DNA of 64,000 bases from an uncultured Prochlorococcus sp. (GTDB lineage: Bacteria; Cyanobacteriota; Cyanobacteriia; PCC-6307; Cyanobiaceae), in NCBI GenBank assembly GCA_902564535.1, contig CACFBG010000002.1:1-64000 (forward strand), written 5' to 3'. Under the pieces are notes generated by a model, which worked only from the letters and a program-made list of their open reading frames with translations, was not told the origin of the DNA and did not search any database. The position numbers and the translations under genes are program-made. Below are positions 6,170 through 15,303 of this stretch, piece by piece. Each line of letters begins with the position of its first letter. Within the stretch, counting starts at the first letter, position 1.

Positions 6170-6838
6170 TTATTTATTTGATTCCCGTTCTTTTCCCTTC
6201 CTTTCTTCCCTTGCTACACTTTCCTTCATTAATTCAATAGCTTGGTTAAGTTTATCTAAACTAGTCTTGTAGTTTTCAAGATCCTTTTCTACTCTAGTAG
6301 ATGAATAACCAATTTTAGTAAATATCATTTCAGTTTTCTTAGAAAGTTCATCATCCTTTAATTTATAACCTTCTTTGCATGTATTTAATATAGTAAATAG
6401 TCCTATTACTGATAGCCTTGAATAAAATATATTGTCCTTTTTAATTGAACTTAGTAATGTAGATAGGGGAGAATTTTCTGTCTCTGCTTCATTTTTTAGA
6501 TATTCTTCGATTGCTTCAATTGAATGATTGCTTACTTCTTCTATTGTCTTAGAAGAGTTTTTCTTGATTTCAGTTGAGTCTATTGCATTACATTTGCATA
6601 AGGCATCAAAAAGTCTTGTCTTGTGATCTTCTGGCCGGTAGCCCTGCATAAAAGAATCAAATACCTTCGTTAATCCAACTGCAAAAACATTGTCAGGCTT
6701 AAATGCCTTCTGATGCTTAAGTAGATGGAGCTCAACTAATAACTCATCTGTTATACGTCTGTATATAGGTGAGATGACAAAAGGAAAATTTAGGTGAAAT
6801 TCCTTTTTGCTATCAGAAATGGTCTTAAGCTCATTCAA
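6170..6838 (-). CDS. thf1: Thylakoid formation protein Thf1 (Psb29)
   Basis: A 222-residue Thf1/Psb29 homologue, a cyanobacterial and chloroplast protein required for photosystem II biogenesis and repair. It is known to affect FtsH levels in the thylakoid. The diagnostic N-terminus is clear: TISDSKKEFHLNF, then SPIYRRITDELLVELHLLKHQKAF and FAVGLTKVFDSFMQGYRPEDHKTRLFDALC. The remainder is helical and the last 30 residues form a charged coiled coil (LDKLNQAIELMKESVAREERKG). It sits between petN and clpP-ftsH, and that neighbourhood fits the known Thf1-FtsH link. No membrane helix is seen. Confidence 0.95.
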   Translation of the reverse strand: MNELKTISDSKKEFHLNFPFVISPIYRRITDELLVELHLLKHQKAFKPDNVFAVGLTKVFDSFMQGYRPEDHKTRLFDALCKCNAIDSTEIKKNSSKTIEEVSNHSIEAIEEYLKNEAETENSPLSTLLSSIKKDNIFYSRLSVIGLFTILNTCKEGYKLKDDELSKKTEMIFTKIGYSSTRVEKDLENYKTSLDKLNQAIELMKESVAREERKGKERESNK

Positions 6839-6920
6839 ATGAATAATCTCACATATGTTCTTATGTAATCCTACCTCTGCTGATTCCCCTCTAATATCGT
6901 AATAACCTTACTTATTAGAA

Positions 6921-7511
6921 ATGATTCCTATTGTTATAGAAGAATCTGGCCGTGGTGAAAAGGCCTTTGATATTTATTCAAGGCTTTTAAGAGAGAGAAT
7001 AATTTTCTTAGGAGAACCAGTAACAAATGAAGCAGCTAATAGGATCGTTGCTCAACTTCTTTTTCTAGAAGCTGAAGATCCAGAAAAAGATATTTTTTTA
7101 TATATAAATTCTCCCGGCGGGTCTGTCTATGACGGACTTGGAATTTTCGATACAATGCAGCATGTCAGGCCTGATGTTCACACTGTTTGTGTTGGATTGG
7201 CAGCAAGTATGGGAGCATTCCTTTTATGTGCAGGCGCAAAAGGGAAACGAAGTAGCCTCCAGCATTCTAGGATTATGATTCATCAACCTCTTGGTGGAGC
7301 AAGAGGTCAGGCAAGTGACATAAGGATTCAGGCCGATGAAATTTTGTTTTTGAAAGGAAGACTTAATAAAGAGCTATCTGAAAGGTCGGGACAACCTTTA
7401 TCACGAATTGAAGAAGATACTGATAGGGACTTCTTTATGTCCCCTGAGGAGGCAGTAAAATACGGAATTATTGATTCTGTTTTAAATAAAAGATCTGTTA
7501 ATCTTGTATAA
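6921..7511 (+). CDS. clpP: ATP-dependent Clp protease proteolytic subunit
   Basis: A 196-residue ClpP serine protease subunit, which assembles into heptameric rings served by ClpC or ClpX. The full catalytic triad is present: Ser96 in [11 protein letters not shown], His121 in [10 protein letters not shown], and Asp170 in [11 protein letters not shown]. The [13 protein letters not shown] oxyanion and pocket segment is intact at about 61-73, so this is an active subunit and not the ClpR type. Cyanobacteria carry several clpP paralogues; which one this is cannot be settled here. It diverges from thf1 and converges with ftsH, with 17 bases between stop codons. Confidence 0.95.
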   Translation: MIPIVIEESGRGEKAFDIYSRLLRERIIFLGEPVTNEAANRIVAQLLFLEAEDPEKDIFLYINSPGGSVYDGLGIFDTMQHVRPDVHTVCVGLAASMGAFLLCAGAKGKRSSLQHSRIMIHQPLGGARGQASDIRIQADEILFLKGRLNKELSERSGQPLSRIEEDTDRDFFMSPEEAVKYGIIDSVLNKRSVNLV

Positions 7512-7528
7512 ATTTTTACAAATAAAGA

Positions 7529-9445
7529 TTAATTAAGTGAATGTACAGTTCTTTCTTTTTCTGGAATTGAGGTGAATTCAGATAATATTTTACAAAATTC
7601 TTCTCCTTCCATAGTTTCTTTTTCAATTAATATATTTACTAATTTGTCCATAGCATTTCTATTCCTTTTGACAATTTCATACGTATCTGTATAACAATCT
7701 TTAACCATTTCTCGAACTTTCTGATCAATTTTGTTAGTTATAGAATCTGAGATATCACTTCTATTCATAAGATCTCTTCCTAAAAAGACTTCTTGACTAT
7801 CTCCTTCAAGAGAAACTGGACCTAAATCGCTCATACCAAATCTTGTCACCATTTGCCTTGCCATAGAAGCTACTTGTTGAATATCACCACCAGCTCCAGT
7901 AGTTACTTCTGCTCTTCCAAAAACTACATCTTCAGCGGCTCTTCCACCTAAAGCCCCCATTATTCTTGCCTTTAGTTGTGCTCTTGATATAAGTGCTTGA
8001 TCGTCATCTGGGGAAAACCATGTAAGACCTTTAGCTTGACCTCTTGGGATGACAGTTACTTTTTGAACAGGGTCATGGTCTTTTACTAATGTTCCAATTA
8101 ATGCATGTCCTACTTCATGATATGCAATTAATCTTTTACTTTTACCGTCAGTTAAAGGCTGTCCTTCCATACCTGCAATAATTCTATCTACTGCGTCATC
8201 TATCTCAGTTATAGTAATGGAACTTTTCCTTCTTCTTGCTGTTAAAATTGCTGCTTCATTTAATAAGTTTGCTAGGTCAGCTCCAGTAAATCCAGGTGTA
8301 CGTCTTGCAATACTTTCAAGTGATAATTCCTCAGCTAATTTTTTGTTCCTTGAATGAACTTTTAGGATAGATAATCTTCCCTTTATATCTGGTGCATCTA
8401 CACTAACCTGTCTATCAAATCTTCCAGGACGCATTAGAGCAGAGTCAAGTACATCTGGTCTATTTGTTGCCGCGATAATGATAATTCCGCTATTACCTTC
8501 AAAACCATCCATTTCAGTTAATAGTTGATTTAATGTTTGCTCTCTTTCGTCATTCCCTCCTCCTATCCCAGCTCCTCGTTGCCTTCCTACTGCATCAATT
8601 TCATCAATAAATATTAAACAAGGACTGTTTTCTTTAGCTCTTTTAAATAAATCTCTAACTCGACTTGCTCCAACTCCTACAAACATTTCTACAAATTCTG
8701 ATCCTGACAATGAAAAGAAAGGGACACCTGCTTCTCCTGCAATAGCTTTAGCTAATAAAGTTTTGCCAGTGCCTGGTGGGCCAACAAGTAGTACTCCTTT
8801 AGGAATTCTTGCTCCAACGGAAGTAAATCTTTCAGGTTGCTTTAGGAAAGTTACAACTTCTTGAAGATCTTGTTTGGCTTCTGTAACTCCAGCAACATCA
8901 TCGAATTTAACCCCTGTTTCTGCTTCCATGGCAAAACGAGCTTTGGTTTTGCCAAATTGCATTGCTTGTCCAGGCCCACCTGGCATAGAACTAGATCTTC
9001 TTGCAAGAAAAATTAAGCCTCCAATTAAAAGTAATGGAAACAAAAGATTCCCTAATACCCCTAAGGCAGGTGGTGAGGTCTTTGCTGGATGTATATCGAA
9101 ACTTATACCTTCTTCTTTAAGGGTATTAATCAATTCTGGTGCGAGGCCAGGTAGATCAACTCTTAATCTTTGGACTCTGTTGTCTAACTCTGGATCTACT
9201 GCCTCAACTACAGCATTTCTTCCTCCCTCATATATGTCTACATTAGTAACCCTTCCAGATTCAATATAATCCAAAAAACGTCCATAACTCATTCTTGCAA
9301 CAGCTGTATTTCTTGGTGCAACAGTTGTTCCAGTTGTTGATTTAAGTGATTCACTCTGCCCACCACCTAAGATTTGCCAACCTAAAATTAAGGCGACACC
9401 AATAGGCAAAAGCCAAAGAGCAATTAAACGCCAGCGTTGATTCAC
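7529..9445 (-). CDS. ftsH: Membrane AAA+ zinc protease FtsH
   Basis: A 638-residue thylakoid or plasma-membrane FtsH protease that extracts and degrades membrane proteins; in cyanobacteria this includes damaged photosystem II D1. Two membrane helices are seen at about 7-25 and 127-148. The AAA domain has Walker A GPPGTGKT at 222-229, Walker B LIFIDEID at 277-284 and the second region of homology [20 protein letters not shown]. The zinc site HEVGH is at 443-447. The start codon is GTG (MNQRWRL). Cyanobacteria have about four paralogues; thf1 and clpP next door suggest a role in photosystem II quality control. Complete and without odd features. Confidence 0.96.
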   Translation of the reverse strand: MNQRWRLIALWLLPIGVALILGWQILGGGQSESLKSTTGTTVAPRNTAVARMSYGRFLDYIESGRVTNVDIYEGGRNAVVEAVDPELDNRVQRLRVDLPGLAPELINTLKEEGISFDIHPAKTSPPALGVLGNLLFPLLLIGGLIFLARRSSSMPGGPGQAMQFGKTKARFAMEAETGVKFDDVAGVTEAKQDLQEVVTFLKQPERFTSVGARIPKGVLLVGPPGTGKTLLAKAIAGEAGVPFFSLSGSEFVEMFVGVGASRVRDLFKRAKENSPCLIFIDEIDAVGRQRGAGIGGGNDEREQTLNQLLTEMDGFEGNSGIIIIAATNRPDVLDSALMRPGRFDRQVSVDAPDIKGRLSILKVHSRNKKLAEELSLESIARRTPGFTGADLANLLNEAAILTARRRKSSITITEIDDAVDRIIAGMEGQPLTDGKSKRLIAYHEVGHALIGTLVKDHDPVQKVTVIPRGQAKGLTWFSPDDDQALISRAQLKARIMGALGGRAAEDVVFGRAEVTTGAGGDIQQVASMARQMVTRFGMSDLGPVSLEGDSQEVFLGRDLMNRSDISDSITNKIDQKVREMVKDCYTDTYEIVKRNRNAMDKLVNILIEKETMEGEEFCKILSEFTSIPEKERTVHSLN

Positions 9446-9634
9446 GACCTTACTTAATTTAATTTAATCTATTCTAGAGGTCTTTGATTATCAAACGTTG
9501 ATCGACATGTTCAATTAAATTCTGTCACATCGCTAATTTTAGTTTTTATTTAGAATTTTCTTTTATTATTAAAAAATTAAATTAAATAATAAAAGTAATA
9601 GATTTAGTATAAGAATATAATCTATAAGAATTTT

Positions 9635-10864
9635 TTATAGACTTCTTAAGGCAACAATAGGATCTAGCTTTGCTGCCCTCCTCGCTGGAATAACTCCAAA
9701 AAATAAACCTATTGTTCCAGATAAAGATACCGTTATGAGTATTGTTCCTGCTCCTATTGTTGCAGGAAGAGGTGTTAACATTGCAACAGTAGATACAGCT
9801 GCTATTCCAGTCCCAGTTCCAATCATTCCTCCAATTATTGAAAGAATAAGTGATTCTATAAGAAATTGATTTAAAACATCAGAACTTCTTGCTCCTATAG
9901 CTTTTCTTAGTCCTATTTCTTCTGTCCTTTCAGATACAGATACAAGCATTATATTCATAATTCCTATACCACCTACTAGCAACGAAATACTACCTATGGC
10001 AGCTAACATTAAAGTAAGTCCACCTGTAATATTGCTAACAATCTGTAGTGCATCTTTTTGTGATCGAACGGCAAAATCATCATCCCTTAGGATCTTATGC
10101 CTTTGTCTTAGTAAATTTGTAATTTGAAACTTTGCGGCACTTGTTTTTTGTGAATTTATTGCTTCGACACTTATGAAACTTAAGCTAACACCGTAGGTTT
10201 TATCTCTGCCGGTAATTCTATTAACCATAGTAGATAAAGGAATATAGGTGTTCTCATCTTGATTATTACCAAATACAGCACCTTTAGGTGCCATGACGCC
10301 AATTACTTGAAAAAGTTGATCTTTTATTCTTATTTCTTTGCCAACTGCTTTTCGATATGGAAATAATTTTTTACTTAAGTCAGGTCCTATTACAGCTACA
10401 TTTCTTGCTGAATTTGAATCCTTAACAGAAATAAATCTCCCTTGAGCTATTTCAAAACTTCTCACAGTAAGAAAATCAGTAGTTACTCCTGAGATAGAGC
10501 TTGTTGTACTTCTTGATCCAAATTGAACTACTTCGTTAGAAGTTATTTGTGGAGCAACCCTTTTTATAGAAGGAACTTGTTCTTTTATTGCTATTGCATC
10601 TTCTAACACAAGATTTCTAGGGAAGGCAACACCACGCCTTCTTGTGTCATTGTTCCCTGGTACTACAAAAAGTACATTTGCTCCAAGATTATTTAATTGA
10701 TTAGAAGCAAGGTTTTGGGCACCTCTTCCTATACCAACAAGAGTTATTACTGAAGAATTTCCTATAATTATTCCTAACATCGTAAGTAAACTTCTGAGCC
10801 TATTTCTTCTAAGAGTTTTTATCGATATTTTTAATGTTTCAATGATTTTTATATTTTTATTCAT
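9635..10864 (-). CDS. MacB/FtsX-type ABC transporter permease
   Basis: A 409-residue permease of the MacB/DevC class. It has the N-terminal helix preceded by ISIKTLRRNRLRSLLTMLGIIIG, a large periplasmic MacB_PCD domain (about residues 50-270, with SGVTTDFLTVRSFEIAQGRF), and three C-terminal FtsX helices (GGLTLMLAAIGSISLLVGGIGIMNIMLVS, then SILSIIGGMIG, then GLFFGVIPARRAAKLDP). Such proteins do not conduct substrate through the bilayer; they couple ATP hydrolysis to periplasmic movement. No cognate ATPase or membrane-fusion protein is adjacent, so the partners must be elsewhere. It lies 34 bases downstream of pyk on the same strand. The substrate is unknown. Confidence 0.9.
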   Translation of the reverse strand: MNKNIKIIETLKISIKTLRRNRLRSLLTMLGIIIGNSSVITLVGIGRGAQNLASNQLNNLGANVLFVVPGNNDTRRRGVAFPRNLVLEDAIAIKEQVPSIKRVAPQITSNEVVQFGSRSTTSSISGVTTDFLTVRSFEIAQGRFISVKDSNSARNVAVIGPDLSKKLFPYRKAVGKEIRIKDQLFQVIGVMAPKGAVFGNNQDENTYIPLSTMVNRITGRDKTYGVSLSFISVEAINSQKTSAAKFQITNLLRQRHKILRDDDFAVRSQKDALQIVSNITGGLTLMLAAIGSISLLVGGIGIMNIMLVSVSERTEEIGLRKAIGARSSDVLNQFLIESLILSIIGGMIGTGTGIAAVSTVAMLTPLPATIGAGTILITVSLSGTIGLFFGVIPARRAAKLDPIVALRSL

Positions 10865-10898
10865 GTTTAATTAAGGAGTATTTTGAGTGTTTTATTAA

Positions 10899-12338
10899 TC
10901 ACTTTACTATTTGCTTGACAATTCCCACTTTAATTAGATCAGTAGAGCCACTGACTCCAGTAAGAGTTCCTGCAGTCTGAACAACTAAATTACCTTCTTT
11001 AAGTAAATTCTTATCTTGAGCTAAAGCCATTGCTAGTTCAAATGTTTTAGTTGTGCTTTCTTGATTGTCAACAACTAAAGGAGTAACACCCCATACTAGT
11101 TGTAGCCTTCTTGCAACATTTGATTCACTTGTAATGGCTAAAACTGGTGTAGCTGGTCTGAATTTACTTACATTATGAGCAGTTGCCCCCGATTTTGTTA
11201 AAGGTAAAATAGCAGTAGCATTTATTTGTCTTGCGATATTACTGACTGCTGCACTTATCGCATTTGGAATAGTGCATGGGAGATGATTTTCTAGAGCTCT
11301 TAGTGGATAGTCTCTTTCTATTCTTTTAGCTATTGTGGCCATTGTAAAAACTGCTTCGGCTGGAAATTCACCAACAGCAGTTTCATTAGAAAGCATTACT
11401 GCATCAGTTCCATCAAGTATTGCATTAGCAACATCACTTACTTCTGCTCTTGTTGGTCTAGGACTTGATGCCATTGAGTCCAACATTTGAGTTGCTGTAA
11501 TAATAGGAATCCCTAAACTGTTTGATTTACGGATTAAATCTTTTTGAATAAGTGGCACTTCTTCCGCCGGCATTTCAACTCCAAGATCTCCTCTAGCCAC
11601 CATAACCCCATCACACAAAGGTAATATTGCATCAATTTGATCAATCGCTTCAAATTTCTCTATTTTTGCTACTACAGGAGTATTTTTACCATGCGCCTTT
11701 ATTAGTTCTTTTATTTCTAACATATCTGAAGGATTACGTACAAAACTTAGAGCTATCCAATCGACATCATTTGCTAAACCAAATTCAAGATCCTTTTTGT
11801 CCTTTGGAGTTAAAGCTCTAATAGATAGTTGAACATCTGGAAAATTAACTCCTTTGTTGTTAGATAAAACACCGCCTACGTTAACAGAACAATTTAGAGC
11901 TTTGTTATTTTTATCTATACTTTTTACAACCATTTCAACTCTTCCATCATCTAGCAATATCCTATTACCAATATCAACTTCTTCTACTAATTTATCATAA
12001 GTAACAGTAGCAATTGTTTTGCAACATTTTACATTCTCTGAAGTCAATTTAAACTCGTCACCCTTAGATAAGGTGATTGGTCCGTCAGTGAACTTCCCAA
12101 GCCTAATTTTTGGACCTTGTAAATCTTGTAAAATACCTATTTGGACCCCAAGCTTAGTTGAAACGTTTCTAATAGTTTGAATTCTTTGCTTGTGTTCTTG
12201 ATGATCTCCATGAGAAAAGTTAAGCCGAAAGGTTGTTGCACCTGCTCTTATTAGCTCTTCTATTTTTTGGGGCGATTCTGTTGCTGGGCCAATAGTAGCG
12301 ACTATTTTTGTCCTACGTGTTAGATCTATTGAGGGCAT
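10899..12338 (-). CDS. pyk: Pyruvate kinase
   Basis: A 479-residue pyruvate kinase, converting phosphoenolpyruvate and ADP to pyruvate and ATP at the end of glycolysis. Key segments are TKIVATIGPATESP at the start, the substrate loop FRLNFSHGDHQEH, the Lys in VVAKIEKFEAI, the metal-binding MVARGDLGVEMP, and the signature ITATQMLDSM with SNETAVGEFP. The C-terminal allosteric domain ends at residue 479. It therefore lacks the extra PEP-utiliser-like C-terminal domain that some cyanobacterial pyruvate kinases of about 590 residues carry. It is divergent from the MazG-like gene with 78 bases between starts. Confidence 0.96.
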   Translation of the reverse strand: MPSIDLTRRTKIVATIGPATESPQKIEELIRAGATTFRLNFSHGDHQEHKQRIQTIRNVSTKLGVQIGILQDLQGPKIRLGKFTDGPITLSKGDEFKLTSENVKCCKTIATVTYDKLVEEVDIGNRILLDDGRVEMVVKSIDKNNKALNCSVNVGGVLSNNKGVNFPDVQLSIRALTPKDKKDLEFGLANDVDWIALSFVRNPSDMLEIKELIKAHGKNTPVVAKIEKFEAIDQIDAILPLCDGVMVARGDLGVEMPAEEVPLIQKDLIRKSNSLGIPIITATQMLDSMASSPRPTRAEVSDVANAILDGTDAVMLSNETAVGEFPAEAVFTMATIAKRIERDYPLRALENHLPCTIPNAISAAVSNIARQINATAILPLTKSGATAHNVSKFRPATPVLAITSESNVARRLQLVWGVTPLVVDNQESTTKTFELAMALAQDKNLLKEGNLVVQTAGTLTGVSGSTDLIKVGIVKQIVK

Positions 12339-12416
12339 CTTCAGTACCTTCCATTAGTTGGAAAATAACAGCCGTGCGTCATTCGTACCTTTTTAATGAA
12401 TTTCTAAACACCTATC

Positions 12417-12746
12417 ATGGACCTTAATGAGTACCAAAAACAAGCCCGTAAAACGGCTACTTATCCAAATGTAGGTAATAATCCCATTTATCCAACCTTG
12501 GGATTGGCTGGAGAAGCTGGTGAGGTGGCAGAGAAAGTTAAAAAGGTTCTTAGAGACCGCAATGGAGATTTTGACAAAAACATGAGAGAGAAAATTAAAT
12601 TAGAGCTGGGTGATGTGCTTTGGTATGTAGCTCAACTTAGTTCTGAAATTGGATATCAGTTGGAAGATGTCGCTTTGGGAAATTTGGAAAAGCTTTCAAG
12701 TCGTGCTAAAAGAGGAAAAATTTCCGGTGAAGGGGATAATAGATAA
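12417..12746 (+). CDS. MazG-like NTP pyrophosphohydrolase
   Basis: A 109-residue single-domain MazG-type all-alpha NTP pyrophosphatase. The metal-binding acidic residues are in GLAGEAGEVAEKVKK (about residues 29-43) and in KLELGDVLWYVAQLS (about 61-75), matching the EExxE and ExxD pattern of the family. Such proteins hydrolyse non-canonical or excess nucleoside triphosphates. Short MazG-like proteins occur both in picocyanobacterial chromosomes and in their phages. This one sits among housekeeping genes with no phage genes nearby, so it is probably a resident copy. It converges with the YggT gene, with 10 bases between stops. Confidence 0.9.
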   Translation: MDLNEYQKQARKTATYPNVGNNPIYPTLGLAGEAGEVAEKVKKVLRDRNGDFDKNMREKIKLELGDVLWYVAQLSSEIGYQLEDVALGNLEKLSSRAKRGKISGEGDNR

Positions 12747-12756
12747 TTAAAATTAA

Positions 12757-13050
12757 TTAGTATCCAAAAGCTCCTGCATACATGGAAATGGAAGCGGCAG
12801 AAAGTAAATTTTCCATAAGATTTAGAGCTATAAACGCTAATATTGCAGAAAGGTCAATACCACCAATTGGAGGTATTATTCCTCTAAAAGCATTTAAATA
12901 AGGATCCGTAATTGATCCAATAGAAGTCAGGATTGGGTTGCTCCAATCTAAATTAGGGAACCAACTTAATAAAACTCTTATAATTAGAACAAGAGAATAA
13001 ATTTGTAGTGTTTGAGCCAACACTTGTAGGAAAGTAGATAAAATTTGCAT
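12757..13050 (-). CDS. YggT/Ycf19 family membrane protein
   Basis: A 97-residue membrane protein of the YggT family (Ycf19 in plastids). Two hydrophobic helices flank the family motif: LSTFLQVLAQTLQIYSLVLIIRVLLSWFPNLDW in the first half and SITDPYLNAFRGIIPPIGGIDLSAILAFIAL in the second. The RVLLSWFP and DPYLNAFRGIIPPIGGID segments are diagnostic. Homologues affect chromosome partitioning and plastid or thylakoid membrane organisation; the molecular role is not known. It is the last gene of a likely ilvA-scpB-ycf19 unit. Pairing with scpB, a chromosome-segregation gene, is notable given the reported nucleoid effects of YggT relatives. Confidence 0.9.
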   Translation of the reverse strand: MQILSTFLQVLAQTLQIYSLVLIIRVLLSWFPNLDWSNPILTSIGSITDPYLNAFRGIIPPIGGIDLSAILAFIALNLMENLLSAASISMYAGAFGY

Positions 13051-13070
13051 GATTAGTTAGTTGCTAGAAC

Positions 13071-13607
13071 CTAGGCTGCTTTGGGGGGATCAAATGAACT
13101 GATCTCTGGCAGGACAGAGAATGTTCTATGAAACTTCTCTGAGAGCGTAATCCAATATGACCTACCTTCACTTTGACGTTTGCGTTCTATGAAATCTTGA
13201 TCAATTAATTCCTTTATGTGATCATAAGCTCCTGATCCTCTTAGATCTACTAATTCAGATTGTAAGACTCTTTTTTTAAGGGCAATAGTTGCAAGAGTTC
13301 TTAGGGTGGCTACGGACAAATCAACAGGGAGCAAATTTTTAACTAGTTCTCCTAGTCCACTTCTCAATTGGAGACTATATCGACCCTTTATTTCTTGTAT
13401 GTTTAAAGCTGAATCCCTCTGGGCATAGCTTGCCATTAAGGCTATCAAAGCTGCCTCAATAGAGTTTTGTGATGCCTGTGAAAGCTCGCATAACTCCTTT
13501 AAGGAGACAGGCCTACCTTTGAGGTAGAGGATTGCCTCAATCTTTGCTGGCAGAGAAAAATTTGAGTCTTCAGTGTTTTTAAGAGGAAGGGGATCTTTGT
13601 TGGCCAT
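13071..13607 (-). CDS. scpB: Segregation and condensation protein B
   Basis: A ScpB homologue of about 178 residues, the kleisin-associated partner in the SMC-ScpA-ScpB chromosome condensation complex. The winged-helix pair is visible in sequence: KIEAILYLKGRPVSLKELCELS in the first and LRTLATIALKKRVLQSELVDLRGSGAYDHIKELIDQDFIE in the second. The latter contains the family's RGSGAYDHI region. The ATG at 13607 is preferred because AAGAAGG lies 5-6 bases upstream; a TTG at 13628 would add seven residues. It lies between ilvA (36 bases upstream from this start) and ycf19 (20 bases downstream), all on the minus strand. Confidence 0.92.
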   Translation of the reverse strand: MANKDPLPLKNTEDSNFSLPAKIEAILYLKGRPVSLKELCELSQASQNSIEAALIALMASYAQRDSALNIQEIKGRYSLQLRSGLGELVKNLLPVDLSVATLRTLATIALKKRVLQSELVDLRGSGAYDHIKELIDQDFIERKRQSEGRSYWITLSEKFHRTFSVLPEISSFDPPKAA

Positions 13608-13643
13608 AATGCCCTTCTTAGTAGACAAGCTAAATTAACGTGC

Positions 13644-15185
13644 TTATGCAGTATGTGCACCTAAAAAAAGTTTATATGCTGGATTTTCTGTTTCATTCCA
13701 ATATTGATAACCCAATTCATCAAGAAAAAATTTCCAATCAGTATGCTCGTTTTTAGGAACTAGGACACCAATGACAATTCTTCCAACATCAGCTCCATGA
13801 TTGCGATAGTGAAAAATACTGATTGACCATTTCGGTTTTAATTTGTCTACAAATTTCATAAGTGCCCCTGGTCTTTCAGGAAACTCAAATCGATATAGAA
13901 GCTCTTGATAATTATCATTAAATAGCTTTGATGAATTTTGTAATCGGCCACCAACCATATGTCGTAGATGAAGTTTGGCTAATTCATTCTGACTAAGATC
14001 TAGATATTTAATTTTAAATTGGCTAAATTTATTTAAAAGTAATTGCCTATCATTATAATCGTTGACTTGTACGCCTAAAAATATCTCGGCTTTTTTATTA
14101 TTTTCCATTCTATAACTAAATTCAGTTAGACTTCTATTACCTAAAATTTCACATAACTTCTTTAAGCTCCCAGCCTGCTCTTCTATTTCCACTGCTAGCA
14201 TAGCTTCTCTTTCTTCTCCTAATTCAGCTCTTTCAGCTATAAACCTTAACCTATCAAAATTCATATTTGCTCCACAAGATATTGCTATTAGTTTTTTATT
14301 AATACATTTCTTACTTGCTACATATGATTTTAAACCTGCTAAGGCTAAAGCTCCAGCTGGTTCAAGAATAGATCTAGTATCCTCAAATACGTCTTTTATT
14401 GCTGCACATATTTCATCCGTATTTACAGTTATCATTTCGTCTACATATTTCTTAGATATTTCAAATGTTAATTTCCCTACTTTTCTTACCGCTACCCCAT
14501 CTGCAAATAAACCAACATTATTAAGCTCAATTCTTTTTCCAACTTCAAGCGATTTACTCATAGCGGCAGCATCAATAGGCTCAACACCAATTATTTGAAT
14601 ATCTGGCCATAGATTTTTAACATATGCTGCTATCCCAGAAATTAATCCTCCTCCTCCTACAGCAATAAAAATTGCATCTGGTCTATCTTCACACTGTCTC
14701 AGGATTTCAATAGCAATAGTCCCTTGTCCAGCTATAACTTCTTCATCGTCAAAGGGATGAATAAAAGTTAAACCCTTCTCTTTACTTAATTCTTGAGCTT
14801 TTTCGTAGCATTCATCGTATGTTTCTCCATATAGTAGAACTTCTGCCTTATTAGCTTTTACAGCTTTTATTTTTACATCAGGAGTCGTAATAGGCATTAC
14901 TATCAACGCTCTACATTTCAAATAAGCAGCGCTTAGAGCTACTCCTTGAGCATGATTGCCGGCGCTTGATGCTATAACGCCATTTTTTAGTTCCTTTTTA
15001 GAGAGCTGTGCCATTTTATTAAAGGCACCTCTAATTTTGAAAGAAAAAACAGGCTGCAGGTCTTCACGTTTTAACCAAATATCGTTTTTTATTCTTTCAC
15101 TAATATTTTTTGCATATTCTAAAGGCGTCTCTGATGCAACTTCATAGACTCTGGCACGAAGTATTTTTTGTAAGTAGTTCTGCAT
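13644..15185 (-). CDS. ilvA: Threonine ammonia-lyase (biosynthetic)
   Basis: A 513-residue biosynthetic threonine deaminase, which makes 2-oxobutanoate from threonine, the first committed step to isoleucine. The catalytic N-terminal domain (1 to about 320) carries the PLP-binding Lys50 in FSFKIRGAFNKM, the SSAGNHAQGVAL segment and the phosphate-binding GGGGLISG loop near 177. The C-terminal half (about 320-513) has two ACT-like regulatory repeats (AVEIEEQAGSLKKLCEILG and RFEFPERPGALMKFVDKL) that bind isoleucine and valine. This marks it as the allosteric biosynthetic type rather than the catabolic TdcB type. It diverges from dxs. Confidence 0.96.
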   Translation of the reverse strand: MQNYLQKILRARVYEVASETPLEYAKNISERIKNDIWLKREDLQPVFSFKIRGAFNKMAQLSKKELKNGVIASSAGNHAQGVALSAAYLKCRALIVMPITTPDVKIKAVKANKAEVLLYGETYDECYEKAQELSKEKGLTFIHPFDDEEVIAGQGTIAIEILRQCEDRPDAIFIAVGGGGLISGIAAYVKNLWPDIQIIGVEPIDAAAMSKSLEVGKRIELNNVGLFADGVAVRKVGKLTFEISKKYVDEMITVNTDEICAAIKDVFEDTRSILEPAGALALAGLKSYVASKKCINKKLIAISCGANMNFDRLRFIAERAELGEEREAMLAVEIEEQAGSLKKLCEILGNRSLTEFSYRMENNKKAEIFLGVQVNDYNDRQLLLNKFSQFKIKYLDLSQNELAKLHLRHMVGGRLQNSSKLFNDNYQELLYRFEFPERPGALMKFVDKLKPKWSISIFHYRNHGADVGRIVIGVLVPKNEHTDWKFFLDELGYQYWNETENPAYKLFLGAHTA

Positions 15186-15303
15186 AAACCCCCTTTTTTA
15201 GATAATTTTTTTGATGAATTTTTAATTTTGACTGCGTAGATAGCCAAATTTGCCAAATAGAATCCCAAGACCCCGTAGATTGAATGTATCGGTTTAAGTG
15301 GGT

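Noticed and set aside
8874-9269. A 131-codon open frame on the strand opposite ftsH
   Set aside because: It lies wholly inside a well-conserved gene, its translation is low-complexity and resembles no family, and it has no ribosome binding site. It is a by-product of ftsH codon use.
12417-12746. Phage-derived mazG
   Set aside because: Cyanophages carry mazG, but the flanks are pyk and ycf19 with no phage gene or att-like repeat, so a resident copy is more likely.
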